This document shows positions 21,374 to 30,022 of a stretch of DNA of 58,549 bases, piece after piece; positions within the stretch are counted from its first letter, which is position 1; each line of letters opens with the position of its first letter. This DNA comes from Xanthomonas euvesicatoria pv. euvesicatoria (GTDB lineage: Bacteria; Pseudomonadota; Gammaproteobacteria; Xanthomonadales; Xanthomonadaceae): assembly GCF_020880415.1 (NCBI RefSeq), contig NZ_JAJIUJ010000088.1, positions 1 through 58,549 on the forward strand. Direction: 5' to 3'. The notes under the pieces were generated by a model that had not been told where the DNA came from, made no database searches, and saw nothing but the letters and a program-made list of their open reading frames with translations. The position numbers were made by a program, and so were the translations under genes.

Positions 21374-22126
21374 TTAGCCCTGCCGCCGCGCCAACGCATC
21401 CAGCGCCTGCACCGCTGCCGGCCAGCCGGCAGCGTCGGGCACTTCGCGCATGCGCGGTTCGTCGGCCGCGACCCCATGCTCTTGTTCGTGCGCCCAGGTC
21501 ACCGCGTACGGGGTGTAGATGCCCCAACCACCGATGGCCAGTACCGGTTCCACATCCGAACGCAACGAATTGCCGATCATTGCAAACTGCTGCGCCGGCA
21601 AACCGAATTCGCCGAGCACGCGCGCATAAGTCCGGGGATCCTTTTCGGACACCACTTCCACCCGCGGGAACAGATCGGCCAGGCCAGATTGCTCGATCTT
21701 CTGCTCCTGGTGAAACAAGTCGCCCTTGGTGATCAGCACCACCTGGTACTCGGCGGCAATCGCACTGACTGCCTCGCGCACGCCGGCAATCACATCCACC
21801 GGATGCTGCAGCGTGGCGCGGCCGATCTCGACGATGCGCTGGATATCGTGCGCGGCGATGCGCGCCTGGGTCAGTTCGATCGCGGTTTCGATCATCGACA
21901 GCGTCATGCCCTTGGCGCCATACCCGAAGACCTTGAGGTTGCGCCGCTCCACCGCCAGCAAATGCTGCTGCATGCGGCTGTCGCCCAGATCCAGGTACCC
22001 GGCCAGGACCGCTTCGAAATCCGCTTCGGCAGTGCGGTAATAGTCCTCGCTTTTCCAGAGGGTATCGTCGCCATCGAAGCCGACCAGTTGGATCGCCTGG
22101 CCGTCGCGCTGTGCAAGTGAGCTCAT
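21374..22126 (-). CDS. HAD-superfamily hydrolase
   Basis: A 250-residue cytoplasmic phosphatase-like enzyme. HAD motif I is at residues 18-22 (GFDGDDTLW, nucleophile Asp18 and acid/base Asp20). Motif II is the Thr in VVLITKGD, a Lys for motif III lies near VSEKDPRTY, and motif IV is the acidic region around MIGNSLRSDVEP. A cap of about 70 residues sits between motifs I and II. The substrate is unknown; small phosphorylated metabolites such as 2-phosphoglycolate are typical for relatives. It stands alone on the strand, with gaps of about 140 and 40 bases. Confidence 0.9.
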   Translation of the reverse strand: MSSLAQRDGQAIQLVGFDGDDTLWKSEDYYRTAEADFEAVLAGYLDLGDSRMQQHLLAVERRNLKVFGYGAKGMTLSMIETAIELTQARIAAHDIQRIVEIGRATLQHPVDVIAGVREAVSAIAAEYQVVLITKGDLFHQEQKIEQSGLADLFPRVEVVSEKDPRTYARVLGEFGLPAQQFAMIGNSLRSDVEPVLAIGGWGIYTPYAVTWAHEQEHGVAADEPRMREVPDAAGWPAAVQALDALARRQG

Positions 22127-22162
22127 CGGGCAAGTTTAGCAGCGCACGGTATGGCGCCGTGC

Positions 22163-22597
22163 TCAATCGCCTGCAGCATCGCCCGGGCCAGGCTGATAAC
22201 TGGCGAATTCCTCGCGCGACAGGCGCCCGTCGCCATTGCTGTCGAAGCTGGCGAAGTTTTCGCGCAACACCGGGTCGGCGCTTGCTTCGGCCAGCGTCAG
22301 CGATCCGTCGGCGTCTGTATCCAGGCTACGGAAACTGCGCGGTACCAGGCTGCCGGCGGCGGCAGCGGACGCCTCGGCACCGCTCGTGGACTTGGCGGGC
22401 CCGGGTGCCGTCGGCAGCAGGGGCGTGGTGGCCGGAGCCGGCGGATCGATCGGCAACGGCGACATCGCCGGTGTGGTGCTGCCAGCAGTTGCCGGCACCG
22501 ACGTCGTCGGGGTGGCGGGCGGCAACACCGGCGGTGCGGCGAGCGCAAGCACGGGGTTCGCCAACCCGAGCAGAAGGGCAAGACGTAAGTGCGACAT
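22163..22597 (-). CDS. Secreted EF-hand protein
   Basis: A 144-residue protein with a signal peptide (LALLLGLANPVLALAAP) and a long Pro/Ala/Thr-rich linker (about 22-85). Two EF-hand loops follow at residues 93-104 (DTDADGSLTLAE) and 119-130 (DSNGDGRLSREE). Both keep the acidic positions 1, 3, 5 and 12 needed to hold calcium. It is probably a periplasmic calcium-binding protein. The next gene upstream on the same strand encodes a second EF-hand protein, now interrupted. Confidence 0.87.
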   Translation of the reverse strand: MSHLRLALLLGLANPVLALAAPPVLPPATPTTSVPATAGSTTPAMSPLPIDPPAPATTPLLPTAPGPAKSTSGAEASAAAAGSLVPRSFRSLDTDADGSLTLAEASADPVLRENFASFDSNGDGRLSREEFASYQPGPGDAAGD

Positions 22598-22649
22598 GAT
22601 CGATGAGCGCTCGACACGGAACGGCTCACCCTAACCCGGCAGACGTCAA

Positions 22650-22681
22650 CAAAACGGGAGCGACCCTGGCAGATCGCTCCC
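22650..22681 (-). terminator. Terminator hairpin downstream of the EF-hand pseudogene
   Basis: GGGAGCGA (22656-22663) pairs with TCGCTCCC (22674-22681) around a 10-base loop. On the minus strand it is followed by GTTTTGTT. Confidence 0.65.
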
Positions 22682-22796
22682 GCGTGTCCATCCTGTTGCA
22701 GTTGCAGGTCAAAGCTGGTCGCTTAGCGCCGACGGGACTCTGTGCCGGCGCGTTGCTTGCCTTACTTCCTCAAACCAGCGCTATGTCGAACGTGGC

Positions 22797-23150
22797 TTAG
22801 TTGCCCTGCGAACCGGTGGCACCGCCACCCTGCTGCTTGGCGACGAAGGCCTTGTACTCATCCGGGGTCAGCTTGCCATCGGTGTTGCCGTCGGCCTGAT
22901 CGAAGATCTGCGCGAGGCCGGCGTTGACCTGCGCTTCCTGCTTGCTGATGGCGCCATCGCTGTCGGTGTCCACGCTGGCCCAGGTCTAGCCACCACCGGA
23001 GCTTGCACCGCTCGATTGTGCGGAGGTGGCCGAACTGCCCGATTGCGCCGCTGCGTCCTGAGAAGTGCTTTGCGCCATCGCCGGCAGCGCCAGGGCGGCA
23101 GCAAGAGCGGTGGTAGCGGCGAGCAGCGAGGTGCGGTTGCGATTCTTCAT
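22797..23150 (-). pseudogene. Secreted EF-hand protein gene interrupted by an in-frame amber codon
   Basis: From ATG 23150 the frame encodes a signal peptide (TTALAAALALPAMAQ) and a Ser/Gln/Ala linker. It then meets TAG at codon 55 (22986-22988). The same frame continues without further stops for 62 codons to TAA at 22797. That continuation encodes two EF-hand loops (DTDSDGAISKQE and DGNTDGKLTPDE) and a Gly/Gln-rich end. There is no frameshift and the downstream codon use is normal, so a single C-to-T change of a CAG (Gln) codon is the simplest explanation. The full product would be 117 residues. It could also be an assembly error or a suppressed stop. As it stands, only the signal peptide and linker are made. 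Confidence 0.85.
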
Positions 23151-23376
23151 TGGGGTGGTCTCCTTATGCTTGGGAATGCGCGGTGTCGCCGCACATGGCA
23201 CCACCCTACCCATCGCAAATGAACGCCCAACCCGGCGCAATTTCGCGCGAAACAGGCTTTTAACCACCACCTGAATATTTGCGGCTAAGCGCCTGTTAGG
23301 CGTAAGTGAGTCAAACCGAAGCGCCTCATTCAATGCATGGAATTTTGCGACCTGCCCCGCGCTTTATGCCGCATGC

Positions 23377-23754
23377 TCAGGCACTTGGCGGGTCGTTTTC
23401 CCAGCTCCCGGAACTGAACAGTTTCCAACCCAGCACCACGCCAGCGAGCGCGCCGGCCACTTCCAGCACCACGCGCGAGCCCAATTCGTTGGGGTCGTGG
23501 ATCTTGGCCAGCGCCAGGTGCGCATACAACGGCGATTCCAGCCGCACGATGCTGGTGTAGACGAGATGCCAGATGTCGTATCCGGCACCGATGGCCACGG
23601 CCAGCAGGCACGCAATGCCCAGCGTGTGGCCATGGTTGAACTGCAACCGTCGCCCGCCCCGCTCCACTGCCGCAAAGACCACCACGCCCAGGACGAGCGC
23701 AATCAGCCCGGCCTCCAGTGAACCGAGCAGGCCGAAATGCAGGGGCAGATTCAT
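23377..23754 (-). CDS. Small inner-membrane protein
   Basis: A 125-residue protein from ATG 23754 with three predicted membrane helices: LLGSLEAGLIALVLGVVVFA, then GIACLLAVAIGAGYDIWHLV, and RVVLEVAGALAGVVLGWKLF. Short charged loops separate them. No motif that I recognise; a transporter accessory or structural role cannot be told apart. Longer upstream starts have no ribosome binding site. Confidence 0.7.
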   Translation of the reverse strand: MNLPLHFGLLGSLEAGLIALVLGVVVFAAVERGGRRLQFNHGHTLGIACLLAVAIGAGYDIWHLVYTSIVRLESPLYAHLALAKIHDPNELGSRVVLEVAGALAGVVLGWKLFSSGSWENDPPSA

Positions 23755-23979
23755 TGTGACGATCCAGGCAGCAGGCGCACCAGTCTAGCGGCTGCAGCGC
23801 CTGGATCCGCGCGCCTTGCAACGCGGGTGCCCTGAACGAACCGGAGGCTGCCAGGCCCATGGCGCGGCCGTGACGACCTGCAGATGACAGGCGATTGCCG
23901 GCATACGCATGCCACCGGGCGCGCTACTGTCGCGTATCACAATCACAGGCGGGCCAGATGCGGCCGCCCGCACAATGGC

Positions 23980-24177
23980 TCAGGCGTCGTCCTGACCACG
24001 CGCAGTCACCTGCGCTTCGCCTTCTTCGTCCCAGCGCACGCTTACCGCAATCGGCTTGCAGCAGACCTGGCAATCTTCGATGTAATGCTGATCGCCGCCC
24101 GTCAGGTCCAGCGCCAGCGTGATCCACTCCCCGCAGTACGGGCAGGCGATATCGACAAAGCGTTCCGGGTCGGACAT
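23980..24177 (-). CDS. CPXCG-motif cysteine-rich small protein
   Basis: A 65-residue protein with two Cys pairs, CPYCGEW near residue 12 and CQVCCKP near 36, forming a probable zinc ribbon of the CPXCG family (Pfam Cys_rich_CPXG). The rest is acidic, ending in GQDDA. Family members are small cytoplasmic proteins of unknown function. The start is ATG 24177. It stands alone with over 200 bases on each side. Confidence 0.88.
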   Translation of the reverse strand: MSDPERFVDIACPYCGEWITLALDLTGGDQHYIEDCQVCCKPIAVSVRWDEEGEAQVTARGQDDA

Positions 24178-24462
24178 GACGGTTCCTTGGATCTATCGAA
24201 GCCAGTGACCGGACGTGGCGGGCGACCCCGGCCGATGCTGCTGGCGGACATCGGAGTGTACGACCGGCGCTGCGCTGGTGCTTGCGCCGTGCCGGTGAGG
24301 TGACCGATGCCAGCACGATCTGCATGAGGCGAGCGCGCGCCCGACCATGTAAGTGCGGCCGACGTCGACACGATGCCTGCCTCCACGGCTCTCGCGAGCG
24401 GCCAACCGATCGCGAGCACGACCAGATCGATCAGCGACCAAGAGCGTGTTGCCTGGTCGCTG

Positions 24463-25209
24463 TCAGTCTACCGGAACATCGTAGGCCGTCTCGGGCGTGG
24501 GTTCGGGACGCAACGTGAAATGCCACCATTCCATCGGATAGTTGGAAAATCCTTCGGCCGCCATCGCCTGCAACAGGCGCTGGCGGTGCGCGCGTTGCGC
24601 TGCGCTGATGTCGGGCGTGTTGGTGTGCGCCCGCGCATCGAAGAAGTCGAATCCTGTGCCCATGTCCACTGCACGGCACCCGCCCGGCAGGCACTCCAGC
24701 AAGCCCAGGTCCAGCGTCGCGCCACGGCTGTGCCCGGAGGTGGGCGCAATGTAATCGCCCAGCAGTGCGCGCTTGTCCACCCGCGGGTAGTACTGCGCCT
24801 TGGTCGATTGATCCTGCAGATCCGCAGCCCAGGTGACGAATGCCTTCACCGACCGCACCGGCCGATAGCAATCGAACACCTGTAGCCGATAGCCCTCGGC
24901 CTTGAGCGTCTGCGCTACCCGCGCCAATGCGTCGGCAGCCGGCCGCAACAGGTAACACCGCGGCGCGTCATAGCCCGGTACCATCCGCCCAGTGAAGTTG
25001 TTGCTGCTCGCATACCGCATGTCCAATGCGATATCCGGCGCGAGGGCGTGCACGTCCACAAGGCCGGCCTCTGCCGCGGTCCTTGCCGAGGACATATGCA
25101 CCTGGCCGGCGACCAGCGCAAATGGCGCCACGGCGCTCATCAGCAAAGCGCCTTGAACAAAGCACTGACGCCAGCAGCGCCCATTCCGGAACAGCAGGTT
25201 GTCGGTCAT
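24463..25209 (-). CDS. ddpX: Exported D-alanyl-D-alanine dipeptidase (M15D, VanX/DdpX family)
   Basis: A 248-residue zinc dipeptidase that splits D-Ala-D-Ala. The M15 signature is complete: SGHSRGATLD gives His160 and Asp167, and EWWHF gives catalytic Glu227 and zinc His230. The VanX-type arginine lies in FDCYRPVRS. The N-terminus has a hydrophobic export signal (LLMSAVAPFALVAG). The start is ATG 25209 behind AAGGGAACC. It is 91 bases downstream of the amidase gene on the same strand, so the two probably share a transcript. In this setting a role in releasing and reusing wall-derived D-Ala is more plausible than glycopeptide resistance, since no vanA/vanH homologue is present. Confidence 0.93.
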   Translation of the reverse strand: MTDNLLFRNGRCWRQCFVQGALLMSAVAPFALVAGQVHMSSARTAAEAGLVDVHALAPDIALDMRYASSNNFTGRMVPGYDAPRCYLLRPAADALARVAQTLKAEGYRLQVFDCYRPVRSVKAFVTWAADLQDQSTKAQYYPRVDKRALLGDYIAPTSGHSRGATLDLGLLECLPGGCRAVDMGTGFDFFDARAHTNTPDISAAQRAHRQRLLQAMAAEGFSNYPMEWWHFTLRPEPTPETAYDVPVD

Positions 25210-25300
25210 TTCGGTTCCCTTGCAAGAGGCCGCATTTGCGCGGTAGATCAAGCCGCGCGTCTTTCGCCACCGGCTACAGCGTGGCGCGATCCCTGTGGGC

Positions 25301-26107
25301 CTAGTGGTCGTCGCCTTCAGTTGGCTCAAGCGCCGGTCGCGGGCTGGAAGGTCTCGCGTGGTGGGTCAACGCAGACAAGATGCGCAGGTCTTCGGCATCC
25401 AGGGTGGTGGCGCTGTTGCCGCGATAGTGGTGGTGAAACGCCTGCAGGGTGGCGGCCGGATCGTCGATGCTGTAGCCGATCAGGGCAAGCGCCTGCCACG
25501 GGTCGAAACCTTCCGGGGCTGCGGGCGCGTCGGCAGCGGGCCAGCGGCCGAAACCGGCGTCGGCCAGGCGCTTCCAGGGGAACAACGGTCCGGGGTCGTT
25601 CTTGCGCGTCGGGGCCACGTCTTCATGGCCGACGATCTGCGTACGCGGGATACGCAGGCGCTGACACAGATCGTCCAGCAACACCAGCAGGCTGTCGATC
25701 TGCGCCGGCGCGAATGGCTCGCTACCGTCGTTGTCCAGTTCGATGCCGATCGAGGCCGAATTGATGTCGGTGATGGTGCCCCAGCGCCCGGCCCCGCCGT
25801 GCCAGGCGCGCTGCCCATCGCTTACCAATTGGTAGCGCTGGCCGTCTTCGCCGATCAGGTAGTGCGCACTGACGCGCCCGCCACTGTTGCGGCCGCGCAG
25901 GGTACTCAGGCTTTGCCGGACTGACTGCTGGTCGGTGAAATGCAACACGATCAGGATCGGTCGCCGCGTGTCGTAGTTGGGCGATGGCACCCACTGCGCC
26001 AGCGGATTGCGCTGCGGTGCGTGGGCACAGGCGCCCAGCGACAGAGCGGCCAGGCAAACAGCTGCACGCAGCCAGGCCGATGACGAGAGAGAAAAGCTGG
26101 GCAGCAC
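25301..26107 (-). CDS. N-acetylmuramoyl-L-alanine amidase, lipoprotein (Amidase_2, AmiD-like)
   Basis: A 268-residue outer-membrane-type lipoprotein with lipobox LGAC (Cys27) and an Amidase_2 domain from about 40 to 185. Zinc ligands are His56 (VLHFTD), His161 and Asp171 (GHEDVAPTRKNDPGPLFPW). Glu123 in IGIELDN is the usual catalytic position. It cuts the bond between MurNAc and the L-Ala of stem peptides, including anhydro-muropeptides in AmiD. The start is GTG 26107 with AGGAG 6 bases upstream. It is first of a two-gene leftward unit with the D-Ala-D-Ala dipeptidase and diverges from the NlpC/P60 gene. Confidence 0.92.
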   Translation of the reverse strand: MLPSFSLSSSAWLRAAVCLAALSLGACAHAPQRNPLAQWVPSPNYDTRRPILIVLHFTDQQSVRQSLSTLRGRNSGGRVSAHYLIGEDGQRYQLVSDGQRAWHGGAGRWGTITDINSASIGIELDNDGSEPFAPAQIDSLLVLLDDLCQRLRIPRTQIVGHEDVAPTRKNDPGPLFPWKRLADAGFGRWPAADAPAAPEGFDPWQALALIGYSIDDPAATLQAFHHHYRGNSATTLDAEDLRILSALTHHARPSSPRPALEPTEGDDH

Positions 26108-26479
26108 GGATTACTCCTGGGAAGGCCGGACGACCTGCGCAGCACCATTATCGGCCGAGTCGTGCTTGCGCGGCCGTCTGCCGATGGGACCGTCGGCAGC
26201 GCGGTGCCTTACGCGCTGCCATCGGTGAGTCGCAGGTGGTGTCTCCCAGCTTGGCAAGCATCGCCGTTGCGGAGACGGCAGTAGCGGCCACTCGCGTATC
26301 TACGGCTGCGGCAAGGAGGGTCATGGGCTTCCCGCACGCTCTGCACCAACGCGCCCCCACACGTCCCCTGCCGGCAAGAGTCGCCACGCAGTTAGGACAT
26401 GTGGATACGCTCTGCGCCGCATGCCACTATCGGCCTTGCCTTGCAGCGCGCCAGCGGCTGCCTTCCTCACGAGCCGTGC
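26108..26479. other. Divergent control region of the cell-wall peptide cluster
   Basis: 372 bases between the divergent amidase and NlpC/P60 genes. Both promoters should lie here. I see no strong palindrome, hairpin or credible small gene. Confidence 0.45.
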
Positions 26480-27892
26480 ATGCCATTGTCGCGCCACCTG
26501 CTGATGTTGCTGCTGATCGCGCTTGCCCTTCCCAGCGGCGCCGCACCAGCGCCTGCTGCCACGCCGGCCGCGCAAGCACCGCCCTTTGTCGTCAGCGATG
26601 CACAGCTCACCGCAGAGTACTGGATCCGGCGCAGCCGCAACGCGCAGCTGCCGCGGATCGACCCCGCGCAGATTGCCGACGTCAATACACGCCTGCTGCG
26701 CGACGATGCATCGATGCATGACATCGCGCAACTTCCCCAGACGCTGCCCGCAGCCGATGTGAGAGCACGTATCGACGCGTTATCGGCAATACCGACGCGT
26801 CCGCTCTACGACGCAGACGGGCGGCGTCTGGATACCGCACGCTTGGCGACATTGCACACGGCCTTGGCATTGGATGCGATACCCGCACAGGTGCCACTGC
26901 GCTTTGCGCTGGTCGTCACACGTGGCGCATTGCGCACCTTCCCCACTGCGCAGCGTGTGTTCACCAGTACCGACGACCGCGATATCGACCGCTTCCAGGA
27001 ATCGGCGCTATACCCCGGCACGCCGGTGGCGGTCCTGCACAGCAGCGCCGATGGCGCGTGGAAGTTCGTGGTCGCCGCCAACTACGCTGCCTGGATCGCA
27101 AGCACGCAGCTTGCCGAAGGCAGCCGCACCGAGGTGCTGAATTACGCACAGCGCAGCCCGCGCCTGATCGTCACCGCAGCCCGCGCGCAGACCGCCTACA
27201 CACCCGAACGTCCGGCAATTTCTGCACTGACCCTGGACATGGGCACCAGCCTGCCCTTGCTCGGCGACTGGCCGCCCCAGCAGCCAGTCAACGGACAGTT
27301 GCCGCTAGCGGCCCACGTGGTGCAATTGCCGGTGCGCAGTGCCGATGGGCATCTGCAGCTGGTGCCCGCATTGATGCCGCGCGGTGCCGATGTGCGCATC
27401 GGCGCCTTGCCCGCCACCGACGCCGCACTGCTCCAGCAGGCCTTTAAATTCCTTGGCGAACGCTATGGCTGGGGCAACGACTACGATGCGCGCGATTGCA
27501 GCGGCTTCGTGCTGGATGTCTATCGCAGCCTCGGTCTCGCGCTGCCTCGCAATACCGGCGACCAGGCGCGCAGCGCGGTGTTGCACGGTGTTGCGTTCGA
27601 CGCTGGCGCGCCGTTGGCGCAACGCCTGCAACGGCTCGCACAGCTGCAGGTTGGCGATCTGATCTACATTCCAGGCCATGTGATGCTGGTCATCGGGCAT
27701 GCAGATGGCACGCCATGGGTGATCCATGATGTGGCCGGGGCCAGTTACCGCGTCGTCGATGGCAGCGTGCAGCGCGCGCGTTTGAATGGTGTGTCGGTCA
27801 CCCCGTTGCTGCCGTTGCTTGCCAGCGATGGCACTGCATTCATCGACCACATCACCCGCATTCAACGCGTTTTTCCAACGGCCACCTTATGA
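26480..27892 (+). CDS. Exported NlpC/P60 endopeptidase with SH3-type domains (YkfC-like)
   Basis: A 470-residue protein with a signal peptide (HLLMLLLIALALPSGAAPA) and SH3b-like beta segments in the middle (about 150-310). A C-terminal NlpC/P60 domain has catalytic Cys340 (DCSGF), His400 (GHVMLVIG) and His416 as a likely third polar residue. The family includes YkfC, which cuts gamma-D-Glu to diaminopimelate in murein peptides that have a free L-Ala. The ATG at 26480 is favoured because it places the signal peptide at the very N-terminus; an upstream ATG at 26399 is in frame. Its stop overlaps the start of the epimerase gene (ATGA), the same pairing as ykfB/ykfC in Bacillus, which supports a shared substrate path. 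Confidence 0.9.
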   Translation: MPLSRHLLMLLLIALALPSGAAPAPAATPAAQAPPFVVSDAQLTAEYWIRRSRNAQLPRIDPAQIADVNTRLLRDDASMHDIAQLPQTLPAADVRARIDALSAIPTRPLYDADGRRLDTARLATLHTALALDAIPAQVPLRFALVVTRGALRTFPTAQRVFTSTDDRDIDRFQESALYPGTPVAVLHSSADGAWKFVVAANYAAWIASTQLAEGSRTEVLNYAQRSPRLIVTAARAQTAYTPERPAISALTLDMGTSLPLLGDWPPQQPVNGQLPLAAHVVQLPVRSADGHLQLVPALMPRGADVRIGALPATDAALLQQAFKFLGERYGWGNDYDARDCSGFVLDVYRSLGLALPRNTGDQARSAVLHGVAFDAGAPLAQRLQRLAQLQVGDLIYIPGHVMLVIGHADGTPWVIHDVAGASYRVVDGSVQRARLNGVSVTPLLPLLASDGTAFIDHITRIQRVFPTATL

Positions 27893-28986
27893 AGATCACC
27901 GGCTTTCGGCTTGGCATGCTGCGCGTGCCCTTGAAAACACCATTCAAGACCGCCGTGCGCACGGTGCAGGCAATCGAGGACGTGGTGGTGCTGTTGCAGA
28001 CCGACAGCGGCCATATCGGGTATGGCGCCGCGCCCGCCACCGCGCCCATTACCGGCGACACCCATGGCAGCATCATTGCCGCGATCGAACACTGCATCGG
28101 CCCCAAGCTGATCGACCAGTACGTGGCCGATCTCAACCGGCTATGCGGGCGCGTTCAACACGCGATCGAACGCAATACCAGCGCCAAGGCCGCCGTGGAA
28201 ATCGCACTGTACGACCTGTGGGCGCAGGCGTTTGGTGCGCCGCTGTACCGGTTACTCGGTGGCGGCACGCCGCGTATCACCACCGACATCACCATCAGTG
28301 CCGATGCGATCGACACCATGGTGGCGCAGGCGCAGGCCGCGCTCGCACGCGGCTATCGCGCACTGAAGATCAAGGTCGGCAAGGACATCGAGTCGGATGT
28401 CGAACGCGTCACGGCAATTCATGCGGCAGTGGCCGGGCGCGCATCGCTGCGGCTGGATGCCAATCAAGGCTGGACGCCCAAACAAGCGGTGCGCACCATG
28501 CGCACGCTGGAAGATGGCGGCATCGCGCTGGAGCTGCTGGAGCAGCCGGTCAAGGCCGCCGACCTCGACGGGCTCGCCTTCGTCACCGCACGCATCGACA
28601 CGCCGGTGATGGCCGACGAGAGCGTCTTCTCGCCCACGCAGGTGATCGAGCTGATTCAGCGTCGCGCCGCCGACATCATCAACATCAAACTGATGAAGAC
28701 CGGCGGGCTGTCCAATGCCATCCGCATCGCCGACATCGCCGGGGTGTACGGGTTGCCATGCATGATCGGTTGCATGATCGAATCCAGCATCAGTGTGGCC
28801 GCCGCGGTGCATCTGGCGGTGGCCAAGGCCGACAGCATCACCCTGGCCGATCTGGATGCACCTGCGCTCGGGCAGTTCGACCCCACCGAGGGCGGCGCGC
28901 ATTTCGACGAGGCGCAGATCCACATCGACGATTCGCCGGGACTGGGCATTCGCCGCATTCGTGGGCTGGAGCTGTTGCCGGCGTGA
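27889..28986 (+). CDS. L-Ala-D/L-Glu epimerase (dipeptide epimerase, enolase superfamily)
   Basis: A 365-residue enolase-superfamily enzyme. Catalytic bases are K160-x-K162 (LKIKVGKD) and K267 (NIKLMKTGG). Metal ligands are D190 (LDANQGW), E218 (LEQPV) and D243 (MADES). The D321-L-D323 pair is the substrate-ammonium motif that marks dipeptide epimerases, and I recall the same numbers for the Bacillus enzyme. It would convert L-Ala-D-Glu from murein into L-Ala-L-Glu for ordinary peptidases. There is no signal peptide, so it acts in the cytoplasm, after uptake of the dipeptide. It is translationally coupled to the NlpC/P60 gene. Related symbols are ykfB and ycjG. Confidence 0.93.
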   Translation: MKITGFRLGMLRVPLKTPFKTAVRTVQAIEDVVVLLQTDSGHIGYGAAPATAPITGDTHGSIIAAIEHCIGPKLIDQYVADLNRLCGRVQHAIERNTSAKAAVEIALYDLWAQAFGAPLYRLLGGGTPRITTDITISADAIDTMVAQAQAALARGYRALKIKVGKDIESDVERVTAIHAAVAGRASLRLDANQGWTPKQAVRTMRTLEDGGIALELLEQPVKAADLDGLAFVTARIDTPVMADESVFSPTQVIELIQRRAADIINIKLMKTGGLSNAIRIADIAGVYGLPCMIGCMIESSISVAAAVHLAVAKADSITLADLDAPALGQFDPTEGGAHFDEAQIHIDDSPGLGIRRIRGLELLPA

Positions 28987-29245
28987 AAGCGGCCGACGCG
29001 GTGCAGCGCACGGCTCCCAAGTGGAGCAGACCGCGCTGAAACGTTGGTATGACCGGCGTTACTCGCCGATTCCGGGCAACGGACGCGCCTGCCTGCTGCG
29101 CGGCACGCATATGCACCACCGGGCGGCATTGCTGAGTACAGTAACGACAAGGCGGCGTCGATCACGCGACACCTGCGTGGCCCCGTCTTCAGCAACGTGT
29201 GTCGCCCCTAGATTCATCCCGCTCGACCCAACACCCGGAGCCTGC

Positions 29246-30022
29246 ATGCGCCTTGCCACCGTGTTTCGATCCTTTGTGCTGTTGGCGCTGACAAGCTGTA
29301 GCAGTCGCGCCATCGCGGCCAGCCCGGTCGATGCGTTGAATCAGGCACGCACGTTGATCGTGGTGACCACCGCGGACTGGAACAGCACCCAGGCGCGTCT
29401 GCATACCTTCACCCGTGTGGATGGCAAATGGCAACCGGCTGCCCGGAGCTTTACCGTCGCGCTTGGGCGGCATGGCAGTGCCTGGGGCGAGGGCCTGCAT
29501 CCGGCGCAGACGCAAGGCCCGCAGAAGCGCGAAGGCGATGGCCGCAGCCCTGCCGGCGTCTTCGCCATCGGCCCGGCGTTCGGCTATGCCTCGAAGATCG
29601 ACACCGCGATGCCGTACCAGGCGATGAGCGCCACCCATTACTGCATGGATGTGCCCAGCTCGCCGCTGTACAACCGCATCGTCGATGCCGCGCAAGTAGG
29701 CGAGGCCGCCGTCGCCGGCTCGACCGAGCCGATGCGCCTGGATCTGCGCCACCCAGGCGATGCGCGCTACAGCGAGGGTTTCGTGATCGCGCACAACCCC
29801 AAGGCCATTCCCGGGCGCGGCAGCTGCATCTTTGCGCATTTATGGCGCACGCCGGGCCAGTTCACCGCCGGCTGCACTGCGATGGCGGCGGCCGACATGC
29901 AACGCCTGCTCGCCTGGCTGAAGCCGGAAGATCGCCCGTTGTTCGTGCTGCTGCCACGCGCCGAATACGCACGCCTGCACACTGCATGGCAATTGCCTGC
30001 ACTGACCGAGGACGCGCCATGA
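29246..30022 (+). CDS. Exported YkuD-like (L,D-transpeptidase fold) protein
   Basis: A 258-residue protein with an N-terminal export signal; LALTSC could serve as a lipobox with Cys18. The catalytic core of the YkuD fold is recognisable near the end: His198 in CIFAHLWRTPG and Cys210 in TAGCTAM. An earlier block reads REGDGRSPAGVFAIG. Family members cross-link or trim murein peptides. This subgroup lacks a LysM or PG-binding domain and may act as a carboxypeptidase or on free peptides. The start is ATG 29246 after CCCGGAG. It follows the epimerase by 259 bases and overlaps the permease start (ATGA), so it belongs to the rightward operon. Confidence 0.85.
   Translation: MRLATVFRSFVLLALTSCSSRAIAASPVDALNQARTLIVVTTADWNSTQARLHTFTRVDGKWQPAARSFTVALGRHGSAWGEGLHPAQTQGPQKREGDGRSPAGVFAIGPAFGYASKIDTAMPYQAMSATHYCMDVPSSPLYNRIVDAAQVGEAAVAGSTEPMRLDLRHPGDARYSEGFVIAHNPKAIPGRGSCIFAHLWRTPGQFTAGCTAMAAADMQRLLAWLKPEDRPLFVLLPRAEYARLHTAWQLPALTEDAP

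Noticed and set aside
24463..25209. VanX-type dipeptidase as a vancomycin resistance gene
   Set aside because: No vanA/vanH/vanR/vanS partners; the neighbouring genes point to wall peptide turnover.
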